From Apricaphanius iberus (Eukaryota > Chordata > Actinopteri > Cyprinodontiformes > Aphaniidae), in assembly GCA_028564705.1 (NCBI GenBank), contig JAPXFQ010001502.1:460001-524000 (forward strand): DNA of 64,000 nt. The letters run 5' to 3'. A model generated the notes under the pieces. The model was not told the DNA's origin, did not search any database, and was given only the letters and a program-made list of their open reading frames with translations. Below are positions 14,101-24,600 of this stretch, in pieces. The position numbers and the translations under genes are program-made. Positions within the stretch are counted from its first letter, which is position 1. The number at the start of each line of letters is the position of its first letter.

Positions 14101-14188
14101 GAGACGACTGGTGGCCTGGAAGGAGACCAGAGGACACCAGGACTTCTGTTCAGCGAACGGCAGCAAACAGGAAACCAGAGCGGTTTAG
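2149..14188 (+). CDS. ttc29: Tetratricopeptide repeat protein 29 (ten coding exons)
   Basis: TTC29 is a TPR protein of the axoneme, needed for normal sperm flagella in mammals. Coding exons: 2149-2225, 3729-3788, 3876-4039, 9395-9571, 9655-9867, 11879-11964, 12044-12135, 12446-12569, 12650-12739 and 14021-14188. All joins are GT-AG and phase-consistent, and they sum to 1251 nt (416 aa plus TAG); human TTC29 is about 475 aa with a longer N-terminus. Recognisable blocks are [13 protein letters not shown] near the start, [15 protein letters not shown] in a TPR helix pair, and LVAWKETRG near the C-terminus, all matching the family as I remember it. Helical TPR-like segments fill residues of about 110-380. 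The start is the first ATG of the first exon I could phase; an upstream non-coding or coding exon could exist. An 87-nt intron (3789-3875) has no in-frame stop and may be retained. Confidence 0.93.
2690..3650. repeat. Degenerate tandem repeat, 130-190 bp units, TTC29 intron 1
   Basis: The phrase (C)AGGTGTACTTTCTA or a close variant recurs at about 2791, 2944, 3083, 3267, 3395 and 3581. Each copy is followed by related A-rich text ending in CTGAG...GTACTGTTTACAA-like words. Spacing is irregular (129-187 bp), so units are diverged or partly deleted. Related text also appears at 62940-63180. No coding potential was found apart from chance frames. Confidence 0.65.
4764..5085. mobile_element. hAT-like non-autonomous element (MITE)
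   Basis: The left end CAGTGGTTCCCAAACTT and the inverted right end (ATGGTTCCCAAAGTT read on the minus strand) form terminal inverted repeats of the type common in fish hAT MITEs. The interior has no transposase. It lies in TTC29 intron 3. No clear 8-bp target duplication could be called. Confidence 0.55.
5345..6385. mobile_element. Possible non-autonomous DNA transposon with TGATTTA ends
   Basis: The left end (TGATTTATCAA then GTTTGCGC) and right end (minus strand TTGATTTACTAAT then ATTGCGC) are imperfect inverted matches. Both subterminal regions are rich in GCGC/TTGCGC words unlike the surrounding DNA. Similar fish elements are usually grouped with Harbinger, but I cannot confirm this. A 95-codon frame at 6105-6392 resembles no transposase I know. 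Confidence 0.4.
6536..6603 (+). repeat. LINE 3'-tail relic
   Basis: It contains the AAGCACCTTGAA...GTGTGCTATACAAATAAA type tail shared by many fish L2/CR1-related LINEs and their SINEs. A related tail lies in the opposite orientation near 30650-30700. From 6603 to 7113 nothing else is recognised. Confidence 0.4.
7114..7432. mobile_element. MITE with ~69-bp terminal inverted repeats
   Basis: Arms at 7114-7182 and 7364-7432 match as reverse complements with about seven mismatches in 69 positions (roughly 90%). They enclose 181 bp. Both arms carry GCCGTCAGACTGTGCCCTC on opposite strands. There is no coding capacity, and short frames inside are chance. The superfamily is not recognised. It lies in TTC29 intron 3. 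Confidence 0.75.
7885..8630 (-). mobile_element. Unclassified repeat, possibly a solo LTR (minus orientation)
   Basis: Read on the minus strand, the block starts TGTTGCAATCC, carries an AATAAA near the far end and closes with GGGTGTAACA, giving TGTT...AACA termini as in an LTR. The four-base word TTTG occurs at both outer edges but overlaps the termini awkwardly. A 133-codon minus-strand frame has no family match. It abuts a LINE fragment. An ordinary interspersed repeat is an equally good reading. Confidence 0.3.
8640..9362 (+). mobile_element. 5'-truncated Jockey/I-group-like LINE fragment
   Basis: Frame-shifted plus-strand translations show the end of a LINE reverse transcriptase: [28 protein letters not shown] and [20 protein letters not shown] segments. 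They are followed by a 3' UTR and a TAAATAAATAAAT tail. Many stops make it a pseudogene. Its tail ends only about 30 bp before TTC29 exon 4. Clade assignment is tentative. Confidence 0.6.
10120..11833 (+). mobile_element. Degraded Tc1-like transposon in TTC29 intron 5
   Basis: Inverted ends begin CAGTGGGGTAAAAAGTATTT (left) and CAGAGGGGTAAAACAGTATT (right, minus strand), and similarity continues for over 100 bp. A TA flanks the right end. Transposase remnants are spread over frames: an N-terminal HTH piece ([17 protein letters not shown]), a middle piece ([16 protein letters not shown]) and a catalytic-region piece (RPGQSPDLN). Stops and frameshifts make it inactive. A second element (10645-10859) interrupts the transposase. 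Confidence 0.85.
10645..10859. mobile_element. Short MITE nested in the Tc1 transposase
   Basis: The left end TGGGGTGACCA and the right end (minus strand TAGGGTGATCA) are inverted repeats. Flanking heptamers GTTCAAC and CTTAAAC look like a diverged target duplication. The block separates two transposase stretches that are contiguous in Tc1 relatives, so it entered after the Tc1 element. Confidence 0.6.
12786..13125. mobile_element. hAT-like MITE in TTC29 intron 9
   Basis: Left end text GTGTCAAACTCAAGGCCCC and right end text read on the minus strand (AGAGGTGCCAAACTAATTT) are the familiar ends of a fish hAT-type non-autonomous repeat. It has no coding capacity. Confidence 0.5.
13265..13590. 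repeat. Interspersed repeat containing a full X-box motif
   Basis: This block is similar, in reverse orientation, to about 17165-17350, and a short related piece lies at 23905-24030. Shared landmarks are a CTAATCCAC...TTTGTTTTTGCCA stretch, TTGAACTTCCTC, GCTCTGCA and CACCTTGTTGC. It includes GTTGCCATGGTAAC at 13563-13576, a complete RFX X-box match. Confidence 0.5.
13760..13893. mobile_element. 134-bp MITE, internally deleted relative of 63194-63697
   Basis: Ends read TAAAGTGACAGTGT and (minus strand) TAAAGGCACAGTGTGTAA. The whole block is the reverse complement of the two outer parts of 63194-63697 with the middle missing. No coding capacity. Confidence 0.7.
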
Positions 14189-14301
14189 ATCCAGCTGCAT
14201 CCAGTCTAATTCAGTCTGACCTATCACACCTTTATAAGAGTCTCTTTAGTACTTTTGGGTTCTGGTTTGATTCTGTGAAGATGATATAAATGAATCAACA
14301 G

Positions 14302-14307
14302 AATAAA
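14302..14307 (+). terminator. TTC29 polyadenylation signal AATAAA
   Basis: An AATAAA hexamer lies 114 bases after the TTC29 stop codon, a normal spacing for a short 3' UTR. A second AATAAA lies near 14543. The true cleavage site cannot be read from sequence alone. Confidence 0.5.
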
Positions 14308-14364
14308 TAATTATGCTCCAATGTTTGTGGTTATAATGTTTTTTGTTCAATGAGTGCAATCCAG

Positions 14365-14497
14365 ATGTCCATCCATCCATCCATCTTCTTAACCGCTTAT
14401 CCAATTCAGGGTCACGGGGCAGCTGGAGCCTATCCCAGCAATTATCAGGCGTTAGGCAGGGTACACTCTGAACAGGACGCCAGTCTGTTGCAGCAAT
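14365..14497 (-). repeat. LINE/SINE tail repeat ending in (ATGG)n
   Basis: Read on the minus strand, GCAACAGACTGGCGTCCTGT-type text runs into GGATAAGCGGTTAAGAAGATGG and a short ATGG repeat. This is a tail arrangement shared by many fish retroposons. It lies just after TTC29. Confidence 0.5.
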
Positions 14498-14549
14498 CCA
14501 GATGTTTTCACCTTTATTTTTTTCTTACAAAAAAAAAAATGTAATAAAC

Positions 14550-15430
14550 CATTTTATTTTGTTTTATTTTAAATGCTGCTTTAATCTTTTTTTTTGTTGT
14601 TTTACTATTCTACAGTGATTTTTAATAAAATGTATTTATTATTTTCATTTCCCTTAATTTAATAATGTAAACAAAATAGAAAAAATTGGAAATATTAAAA
14701 TAAGTTTGTTGGCCTTATAATAATTTTTGTTTTTAATTTGTATAAGTTACATTATATATTAAATACTCTTAACATTATTCGTAACACTTGATTTCCTTCT
14801 TTTAATTCTTTTTATATATTTTTTACACTTTAAATGACAGTTACAGTTAATTTGTTACCACATTTTACAATTTTACTGTTATTTAATTTCATTGCATTAT
14901 TTCATTTTAATTTCATAATTAAAATATTAATATTGTAAGTTGTTAATGGAAACTTGAAAGTGTTTTAATTCAAAGTTACAATATTTATGTTTAACCCAGT
15001 AATGTCATCATTTTTAATTGGTGTATTCTTTAGATTTTTATTTATATACTTTTAACATTATTCTTATATGATTTCACATTCAAAACACAAGTTTTTTTGT
15101 TTTTTTACTTTTACCGTATTTATTATAACTGTTTTGTTTTTTTATTAATTCAAACTAATAATAGAAAATATTGAGGCTCCTGAGGGTTTTTAAGCTTATT
15201 TAATTAAATAAATGTACGTACAGGTGAAACTGTATTTTAGTTAATAGAGAAACAACAGTGTAATTGACTTTTACCGTTTTGCCATATTTATTATTCGTTT
15301 TATTTAAATAAATTTAAACTAATGTCTGGGAACAGTTTTTTTATGCTTAGTTTCTTGTTTAAATAAATGTACCATAAAACATCTATTCATTTTAATACTG
15401 TTTCTTTTAACATTTATTTCTTTAAACATT
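14550..15430. other. AT-rich TTC29-SLC10A7 intergenic spacer
   Basis: The spacer is strongly AT-rich with many TTTTATTT-like runs. I see no exon, promoter motif or clear repeat unit in it. Confidence 0.6.
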
Positions 15431-15439
15431 TGTTACCGA

Positions 15440-15641
15440 AAAATTTGGCCCTGCGCCTCCGCTCAGCTTATTACGGTCGCTCTACGGCCCACGTGTCCGG
15501 AAGAAGCTCCTCTCGTTCCGCTGGTATTTTCGGACTGGAGCTCCGTGAAGGAAAAGCGGCGGCAGGTTGCAGAAACTTGAGCCCCGCTGCTACGACGGGA
15601 GGGCCGGCTGGCCCGGAGGCTGAGCCAGCTGAAGCCGAAAC
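15440..15641 (+). promoter_or_regulatory. SLC10A7 promoter/5' UTR, CpG-containing
   Basis: GC content jumps at about 15445 after a kilobase of AT-rich DNA, and CpGs are frequent up to the SLC10A7 ATG. A CACGTG E-box (about 15490) is followed by a CCGGAAG ETS-type site, both typical of TATA-less vertebrate promoters. The transcription start cannot be fixed by eye. Confidence 0.55.
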
Positions 15642-18600
15642 ATGGGCCTCCTGGCGAGGCTGCGGAGGGAGTGGTTCATCATCGGGATAGTGGTGGTCAT
15701 CCTGTCGGCCAAGTTGCAGCCCAGCGTCGGTGTTAAAGGAGGTGAGGAGTTCTTTCGGAGCGGGCTGAAGTTCGGGATGAATCCTCAGATTTTAACTTTA
15801 AATGTTTGAAACAATTTTAGGACTGAAGGCTGAATGAAAAGTGAATTAAATCCCGATTTATCCGAGAAACGCTGAGATGTTTCCTCACACCTTGGATCCT
15901 AGTGACACGTTGCATTCAGATGGAAAGTCAACAGTCTTTTATTCGCTTAGAAAAAGTAGTTAAAAAAATGTTAATTTAAAGGTGTTCAAATTTAATCTGA
16001 GGACAGTTTAAATAATAATGTATATCAGACGGTTTATGACGGCGGCAGTGAAGCAAAGTAATAAACGAAGAATATAATCTGTAATTCAGCCTCACCTGTA
16101 GATAAGATAACCTGCTGGGCTGCTACTGTTACTGTGCTGATCACTCACATTCAGAAAACCTAGAAATTACTATGTGTTTAAACATTTTCTAGCAGTTAAT
16201 GTATTCTCAGCATCATCTTGTGTTTCTTTCTCAACACTAAACTGTATTTTACGGATCACAACATACCTAATCTATTAGGGATCTTTATTGGAAATAATCT
16301 GGCTATACCATATGTATCACGATATAAAGGGGACAACACGATAAGATTGCGATATATCGCATTACTGTGATTTGGACTATATATTGTGGGTTTTTTTTTT
16401 AAACTAAATTTAATTGTAGAAAAAGTGTCACAGCGTCCTAAACACTCCAGCCTTTTTCATATCCAACAGTTTCAGTTTTGTCTCTAGATCTAGTTGGTCT
16501 GCTGGACGAAGAATGCGAAAACGGTCACCAAGTAGTGATCATACTTTTAATTTCACTGCACAAGTTACCATCATCATCAAGGGTTCAATTATAAAATTCT
16601 TAAAAATAAAAATATTTTGTTTTTGAATATCGGTACAGTATTGTGATATATTGGAATATTGATATTTTCCTACATTCCTATAATCTAGTTTAAAAAAAAC
16701 AACTAAAACCTTGAGATTCTGTGATCTAATGGTAAAAGTACTCAAACCCCTTTGAGTTTTTCACATTCCGTTCCATTATAACCAAAAGTGGGACCCATGA
16801 AATTGTACTCAATCCAGAACTTGAACTAAAAAAAAATTTTTTTTCCTAATAGTTACTCCAGTGAATGTAACAAGTTACTATGACCTCTAACAATAACCCA
16901 AATGTATTTCTTAGGGGAAAAAATGCTCAAAGAGACATTCTTGTGAGAAAGGGAAATTTTTCATCCAAAAAAATTATAATCTGAAAGCTTTGTTGAAACC
17001 CCCTTTTTTCTGATACCCCTAAATAAAATCCACTACAGCCAGCTGCCATCAGTCTGCGCGTACATTAACTAGTAAAGGTCCTCAATTAAACCCATAGGGA
17101 CCAACAGGACGGACAATTTTAGCAGCTTTGAAGAAGCAACTTTTTTTTTAAACTGGCTAGCTAGGTAGGTGGCTACGGATGGTAACCATAGCAACAAGGT
17201 GTTGAAAAGGGATGCAGAGCGGGACCAAATAGCAGAGTGAGACGGAGGAAGTTCAATCCATCTGTAGGGGTCTCCAGCGTCTCTCCGCCCATCTTTCTAA
17301 CAGTAAGGCCGAGACAGAGGTTCATGTGGCAAAAGCAAACGAGGTGGATTAGCAGTGCTAGCCAACAACTTATATTACATTGAGCTGTTCGCGTGTCATA
17401 AAAGTCGTAAAGGCTGTCGTATGGTGACAGCCTTTAGTCGGTATCCTCATCAGAGTCGTTGCGAGACAGGCCGCTACTGGAGATCATACCCGCCCGCAGT
17501 GTCACCATGACGACCCCCTTGTAGATAGCTGAAGTACATGGGTTATGACAACATTTTATCTCCCTTTGGGATGAATAAAGTATTTTTGAATCCAGTTGAA
17601 GCTAATAGTGGGCAATATAAAAGGTATGAGGTACAAATAAATTTAGCGAAAGGTAGAGACTTTCCCTGCATCCGAATACTATAGTATGAACTACATACTA
17701 CTAGTAGCTACTTCTTGCCCGTTTATCCAGTAAGTACTGCGTTGCAAACGAGTGTGTTATAGGCCTGAAATCGGACGTACTGCTCCACCATTTTACTGGG
17801 ATATTTACGCTTGTTACGTCACCTGTGGTCCCGTCCTCGGCATTGCCGACGTCACTCTTCTTCTACGGTTTTGGGGCTTCCGTTGCAATGCGGGATTGCG
17901 TAGCATACATCGGATTTCACTGTGGCGGTAGTACACATCCGGGAACTTTATGCCTACTTGGACAATCCATACTAGAGATTCGGATGTACTACATCGCTCG
18001 CTTACTTATTTTCGCCCACTAATAGGCATAGTAGGGGTATTCGCATGCAGCCTTTGACTCTACCACCATATGCATTTTGATGATGTCATAAAGCTGTGCC
18101 TACACTACTTTGTACCAGGTACACAAGGACACTGATGGTCAGAGTTTATCTTCACATTAGATATTGAAAGTTTAAAGTGTGTTTTTGATTTATCAGAAAA
18201 GAAACCTGTTGAACTTAAAGCATTTTTAACTAGGGATGCACTGATACCATATATCTCATGTGCTGTATCGGTTACAGTTAAACGATACCATGAACCGATA
18301 CTTCAAATGTGGAAACTCTGCAATAATTTCACAGGAAATTTTTATTTTTCTATATTTTTAAAAAAAAATCGTTTTTGTTGTCACTGTTATTAATATTTAA
18401 TGTTTTTTATGTAATTAACCATTTGTTCCAATTCATTGCATTTTCTACGTGGTGGAGGTATCGGTATTGGTACTTGGTATCGGCAAACAGTCAGATCCAA
18501 GTATTGGTATCAAATCGGTTTGAAAAAAGTGACATTGTTGCAACCGTGTTTACAAATGAAATATATTCAGGTTTCTATTCGTGCGGTATTAAATGTATAA

Positions 18601-21600
18601 ATAGTGAACAAGGAAAGCAGACAATTTTGAACTTTTAAAAATTATATTAAGCCTTTATTTTCTTTAAAAAAAAATCTTCATCCTTATTTTGTGAGAATTT
18701 TTGTTTTGCATGATTTTGTTACATCATATTTCATATTTTTTAAATGTAGTTTGTACAATAAATGTTCTTTTAAATGGCATTCTAAACCACATCTGCAATG
18801 TGTCCGGAAAGTGAGAATGTTCATAAACACTCATTTTGACATATATAATTATAAGGATATATATATATATATATATATATACTGCAACACACGTCGTTGC
18901 CGCCCTTGTTTTAGATTATATTGCTGTATATAATATATGTTCTGGACTGTTACCATGGTTACCAATATAAACCAGTCCGTTTGTTTCTGCCTCTCAGGTC
19001 CATTAAAGCCAGAGGTCACCATCGCTTACTTCGCCGTGTCCCTCATCTTCTTCAACAGCGGCCTGTCTCTGAAAACGGAGGTGAGCCCGAGCCGTGGTGC
19101 CTTCAGGCGCAGCTCAGAAACGTCCACTGACATGCCCGTTTCTCTCTCTTCCCCCGTGTATGTGTGTGTGCGCGCGGATTAGGAGCTGAGGAGCGCGCTG
19201 CTCCACGTCCGCCTTCACCTCTTCGTCCAGTCGTTCACGCTGATCTTCTTCCCGCTCGTCGTCTGGCTGCTGCTGCAGGTCCTCGCCCTGACCGCCATCG
19301 ACCAGTGGCTTCTTAAAGGGTACAGTGTGTGTGTGAGAATGGTGCTCTCTGTTCGGAACACAAAGAGCCTCAGTCACGCTTATTTTAGGTTTGTTGTTTT
19401 AGGAATCAGGAATGAGGTCCTGCGCTTCGGGTTTAGGTTTATGTAGCGTTCAGGGTGTTTTTTCTTCCCCGATACAACACAGTCGGTCTGTTGCAGCAGT
19501 TTGACGGGAGTACTCTGTCGTCTCTATGAACTTCCGCAACGATTCAGTGATTACCAAAGAGACGATTCAGCAAGAAGAGACGTTTAAAACCATTTTATAA
19601 AAAAAAAACAAAAAAAACTTGTGGCTCTTCATGGAAAATCAAATCAGTTTTTAAAATACAAACAACTTTAGGTCTAAAACATTTTATAATGGTCTGATAG
19701 CAGATATTGTGCTGCTGCAGCCCATAACAGATATTCACTGTGTGTTTATTATGCATACCCCCCATTGCAGTGTTGGGCAAAACAATTGTAATGTATTTTA
19801 TATTAATAGTTACAGCTTCAAAAATGTAATATGTTTGCATTACATATTTCTCAAAAAAATTTAACTGAGTTACAATTGTTTAAGTTATCTTTTGGCAAAA
19901 TCTCTTAAATATGCAACACGATTTTTAAATACAGTAACTTATCAATTTACATTTTACAAAAGTGTGACACCACAAATACTGTATTTTTAACAAAACGTCT
20001 GAAGTGCCTTTGCACGCCTTCTTTCTCATGATAATGTTTGTTAAATTGCATCAAAAGAAGGACATGAAAGCGCTCATCACATCTAATTGATGGAGACTTC
20101 TGAGACTGAACAGTCTTTCAACAAAATACTAAAATAAAATGATCAAATATCTGTTTTTATGCATAAAAAAGGAATAAAAGCCCAAATAAAAGCAGAACAC
20201 ATGAAACCTTGAGAAACTGGAGTTAGAAACCAGGGCTCGTTGGGTAAAAAGGATCTCTACAGCTGTGTTTAAACCATTAAATGCTGTAATCCCTCCCACC
20301 TCACCTCTATAACTGATGCAACATCCTGTCAGCTGGCTCAGATAACATCTTAACCACCGATTAGTTTAGGGCAGTCTGAAATATTAATTTCGCATCCCAG
20401 ATTGTCTTTACTTTGGCTAAAGGACTAATTACTGATATTGAAGTTTTTACTTTTACTTTATTTGTTTTTTAATTTATTCAGGGCTGTGAAATGAAAACAA
20501 AAAGTTAGTCTAATTAATAACAGGGTAGCTGCGAATTAATCATAATCAGTCATGATTAATTAACATTCTTATAATATGTTTGAAAAACTACAGTTTGCAA
20601 TTTAAATATAATGAACAAAATCAGATGGCGTTGCTCTTTCTTATTTCTACAAGAGAGATGAATGGAACTTTTGTTTTGAGCTCGATCACATTCACACATG
20701 GCCATTATAACTTATTCATCTTTTAGCCGGTTGCTAAGGCAAACTAACTGGCTAACTGTATGTAAAGCTAACGGTTTCTTCTTAATGTTGGACAACCCTG
20801 ATCTTCCTCTTCATGGGACTATCCTACAACAACAGTGTGTTTACAGTAAAATGGGCATACAGAGTATAAGAAAATAGATCAGAGAAACAGCTGTTATATT
20901 TATTCTGTTGTTCATTATTTCCACGCAGCTGCTGATACAGGTTTGAATGGTATACATATACAGAGGGAGATGAATGTATGTGTGGTCCCCTATATATAAA
21001 AAAAACAACAGATACAACTAAGGTAGAGCTAACCAAAATGAATAATGTCACCATTCTGTGTTCAAATCAGTTCAATCAAATGTAATACAGAGATAGTAAT
21101 AAATTTACCAATTTTGCCATAAGTAAACATTAAGCAGATAAATCTCTCCGGTTCATCACAACAGGAAATGAATGCTCTTATTGTGAAGATCTACACAGCT
21201 TCTTCCGCTAATGAGTTAGCACTAATCTAAGTCTGAAAACATCAGTTTAACTGATTAATGTGTATTTTGATGCGACGGTAAAACACTGAAATGTACTCAA
21301 GCTGTACAGTGAACCAACATGTATAAATTAACATAAATATGACACATTTGTACTAGGACTGTCATGATTCTCCAAATCTTTAGTTTGATTTTCTTCCCTT
21401 TTCTTACAGTACAGAGCCCTATGCCATTTTTAGAGTAGTCTAGTCAACGATCATTAGTTTTATTCATAAAATTTAGTAAAGGCATATAAGTGATGCAGTT
21501 TTCATTGTTCCTGTGTAGTGTATCAGATTTGGCATTAATGGTCAAATTGAAATAATTTATTTGCAATATTATTGGATTTACAAAAAATTGTTACTCTTAG

Positions 21601-24600
21601 AAGCGTAAAAATCATGGTTTAAATTACAGGAATGATTAGTTACAGAGGGTGGCTGCCATCTAGTGGCTCTTTTTAGTTACTGCAACGCAACAACTCTCAG
21701 CTCCGGCTGCCTCAGAGAAACGAGCAAATATGCAGCTAACAGCGTTCCTCTTGTTTACAACGAGAATGTTGACTTTACTCACTGGGAACTCAGAATTTCC
21801 TCACTGTTGATTTGAGAGTAGAAGGGGCGCCTTTAGCTCGGGTCCCGCTGCTTCTTTCTTCCTAGCCTTGGTTTAACTGTAGCTTAGCTAATAGCTACTT
21901 GCTAGCATCAGCTAAAATATGCTCTATAGAGACGTGCTGTATTCCAGGGGATGTTGTTATTGTGATATAGCGGTTAATAATGTTACCAGGGGTTGTTGTG
22001 AGTTTTATGAGAACTGGTGATAGGTACTTATTAGGGAAAATCATTGTTTGTACTGCGATGGGGGGGCTAGGTGGCAATTAGCAACACCGAGTCGACACCC
22101 AAAGCGGATTGAAACAAGGAAAATTCCCACTGACAAGTAATGAACTTAATCATATCAACTCAAAACACTCACTAATAGTTAAATGCATCAAGCATATTAA
22201 TCGTGTTAATTCTATGAATTAATCTACCTGTTAACCTGTTAAAATTGACAGCCCTAAATTTATTTTATACATTTTTGTGTTATCTGAGAATGTTTTGTTG
22301 GAAACTTTACAGCACGTAAAGTTTGATTTTAAATGTCTTTACAAGTAGCTTACACTAAAAACCAACCGAACCGTGAAAATGAAACCAAGGTACAAACCAA
22401 ACCGGGATCATTGGCGTACCGTAACACCATTAGTGCACTCTGTAGAGGAAAACTTGCTTTTATTTTAATCACCCCTTTTCAGAGTCTACCTGAACTGGAA
22501 GTCCAAATGAATACAAGCCGTAAAACAAGATGGAAGGCCTCGGGCAGGCTGAAATCACTTTGAACTACGGAAACCAAAGACATCCATTGGTGACTGTCTT
22601 GATTTTCACAGATTTCCAAAAATGTAATCCTCATAAGTATAGAATTTCGATAAATTGATATAGTATCCCAGACATATTTCACGTCCATCCATCTTCCCTT
22701 TTACTCCAACCAGCGTCTTTATCCTTACTAAAGAAAACCAGCCCCTACATCATTGAGCAAAGATGATGCTCAAAGTGAACGAGCATCCTCCATGCTGTCT
22801 CTTCTCTGTCTTCTCAGACCCCCAGACGGTCGTGGCAGATGACCGCTTGTTGTGAGCCAGGTTCTACCGGAGGTTTCTTCCTGTTAAAGGGGAGTTTTTC
22901 CTCTCCACTGTCCCCACATGCTTGCTCAGCATGAGGGATTGCTGAATAACTGCTGTGGTTGGAGTCTGCATGATCACTGCGATGACTCGTTGCATTCTGC
23001 TGGGATTCCTTACTTAGAAAACTTGAGCTGATTGGAATGTTTGTATAATTGTATTGTAACAACTTTTGATGTAAAGTGGCTTGAGATGACATTTGTTGTG
23101 AATTTGCGCTATATAAATAAAAGTGAATTGAATTTAATCATAATGCTGCCACCACCATGTTTGCTATTAAGGGGTTATTTCTTCCCCTCTTACCTCCATG
23201 TCTTGAGGAAACAGAACTTCAAATAAGGCCAGACTTGGTCTGTTAAGTAAGCCGGGGCAGATCCTCTGTCATCCTGTATCCGCATCCTCTATCCTCAATT
23301 CCCAGTAAAGAGAGTTTGGTTTTCCTACCATGAATCTCCTTAGAAAAGGTTCAGATGTATGAATGCTGTTGCGAAGCGCTGCCGCCCTTCATTTGGAAGA
23401 ATTGAAAGCGATTCTTCATCTTCACCGTCGTCGTCAGGCAGATATTCACTCTGTTCCTCCTCCAACCTGGAGACAACCTGTTCATCCTGTTGTCGTTGCC
23501 CAGGTTACAGACGGTGAGCTGCATGCCGCCTCCGGTCTCATCTGCCGTGATTCTCACCAAAGCAGTCGGAGGCAACGAGGTGACGCTCTGACTCTGAATC
23601 TCTCACGGTGAGTCCCACCCCACCCCCCATTGTTGACCCCCCCCCGCTGACTCGCTGCTCTCTGTGTCTCCAGGCGGCGGCCATCTTTAACTCGGCGTTC
23701 GGGAGCTTCCTGGTGAGGAGAGGGTCAGGAATGGAAGTGGTTGGGTGAGCCTCATCGTAGTGGGTGGGGCTTTAATGTTTTCCGTTTGTCCTGCAGGGGA
23801 TCGTGGTGACGCCGCTGCTGCTGCTGCTCTTCGTAAGTCACACTGGAAATACTGAGGGGAGGTCTGAAGGAAGCTGTAGGCGAAGGGGAGGCCAAAGTGA
23901 GGCCCGGGGGCCGACCGCTGCCCCTAAGCTAATATTTTTTAGCCCCGAAAGTTACATTATCACTTTTTTTTTTTCTGGAAAGTGCTCATTTATAATACAA
24001 GAAAAAGCAAATGAGGTGGATTAGCCGTGCTTTATTACAGATCATTTTTTATTCTGTTGATTCTTCAATTTAGTTAAACACATGAAGGAACAGCTAGAAC
24101 ATTCTAGCTAGATGCTACAACAGATCTAAGTCCAGATCTTTAGTGATCGATTTACTGTGCTTCCTCTCCTCCAGCTCGGATCTTCATCCTCCGTTCCCTT
24201 CACCTCCATATTCTCCCAGCTCTTCATGACCGTCGTCGTCCCCCTGATCCTGGGTCAGGTAGGAACAAGTTTTTGTTTTGTTTTTTGTCGTCAAGCGTCT
24301 TGGGGGGTAAAGCTCGGTATTCTCGTTAACAATTTTCCCCGCGGTCCGTCCGCAGGTGTGCCGCAGGTTCCTCAGGGAGTTTCTGGAGCGCCGGAAACCT
24401 CCGTTCGGCGCCATCAGCAGCGCCGTTCTCCTAATGATCATCTACACCACCTTCTGTGACACCTTCAGCAACCCCAGCATCGAGCTGGACCCCACCAGCC
24501 TGCTGCTGGTCATCCTCATCAGTCAGTCACCACAACTCCCAACCCTGGTAGAGATGACTTAAAGGCCTTAAAGTAAATTCATCGCACACTGAAAATTCTA

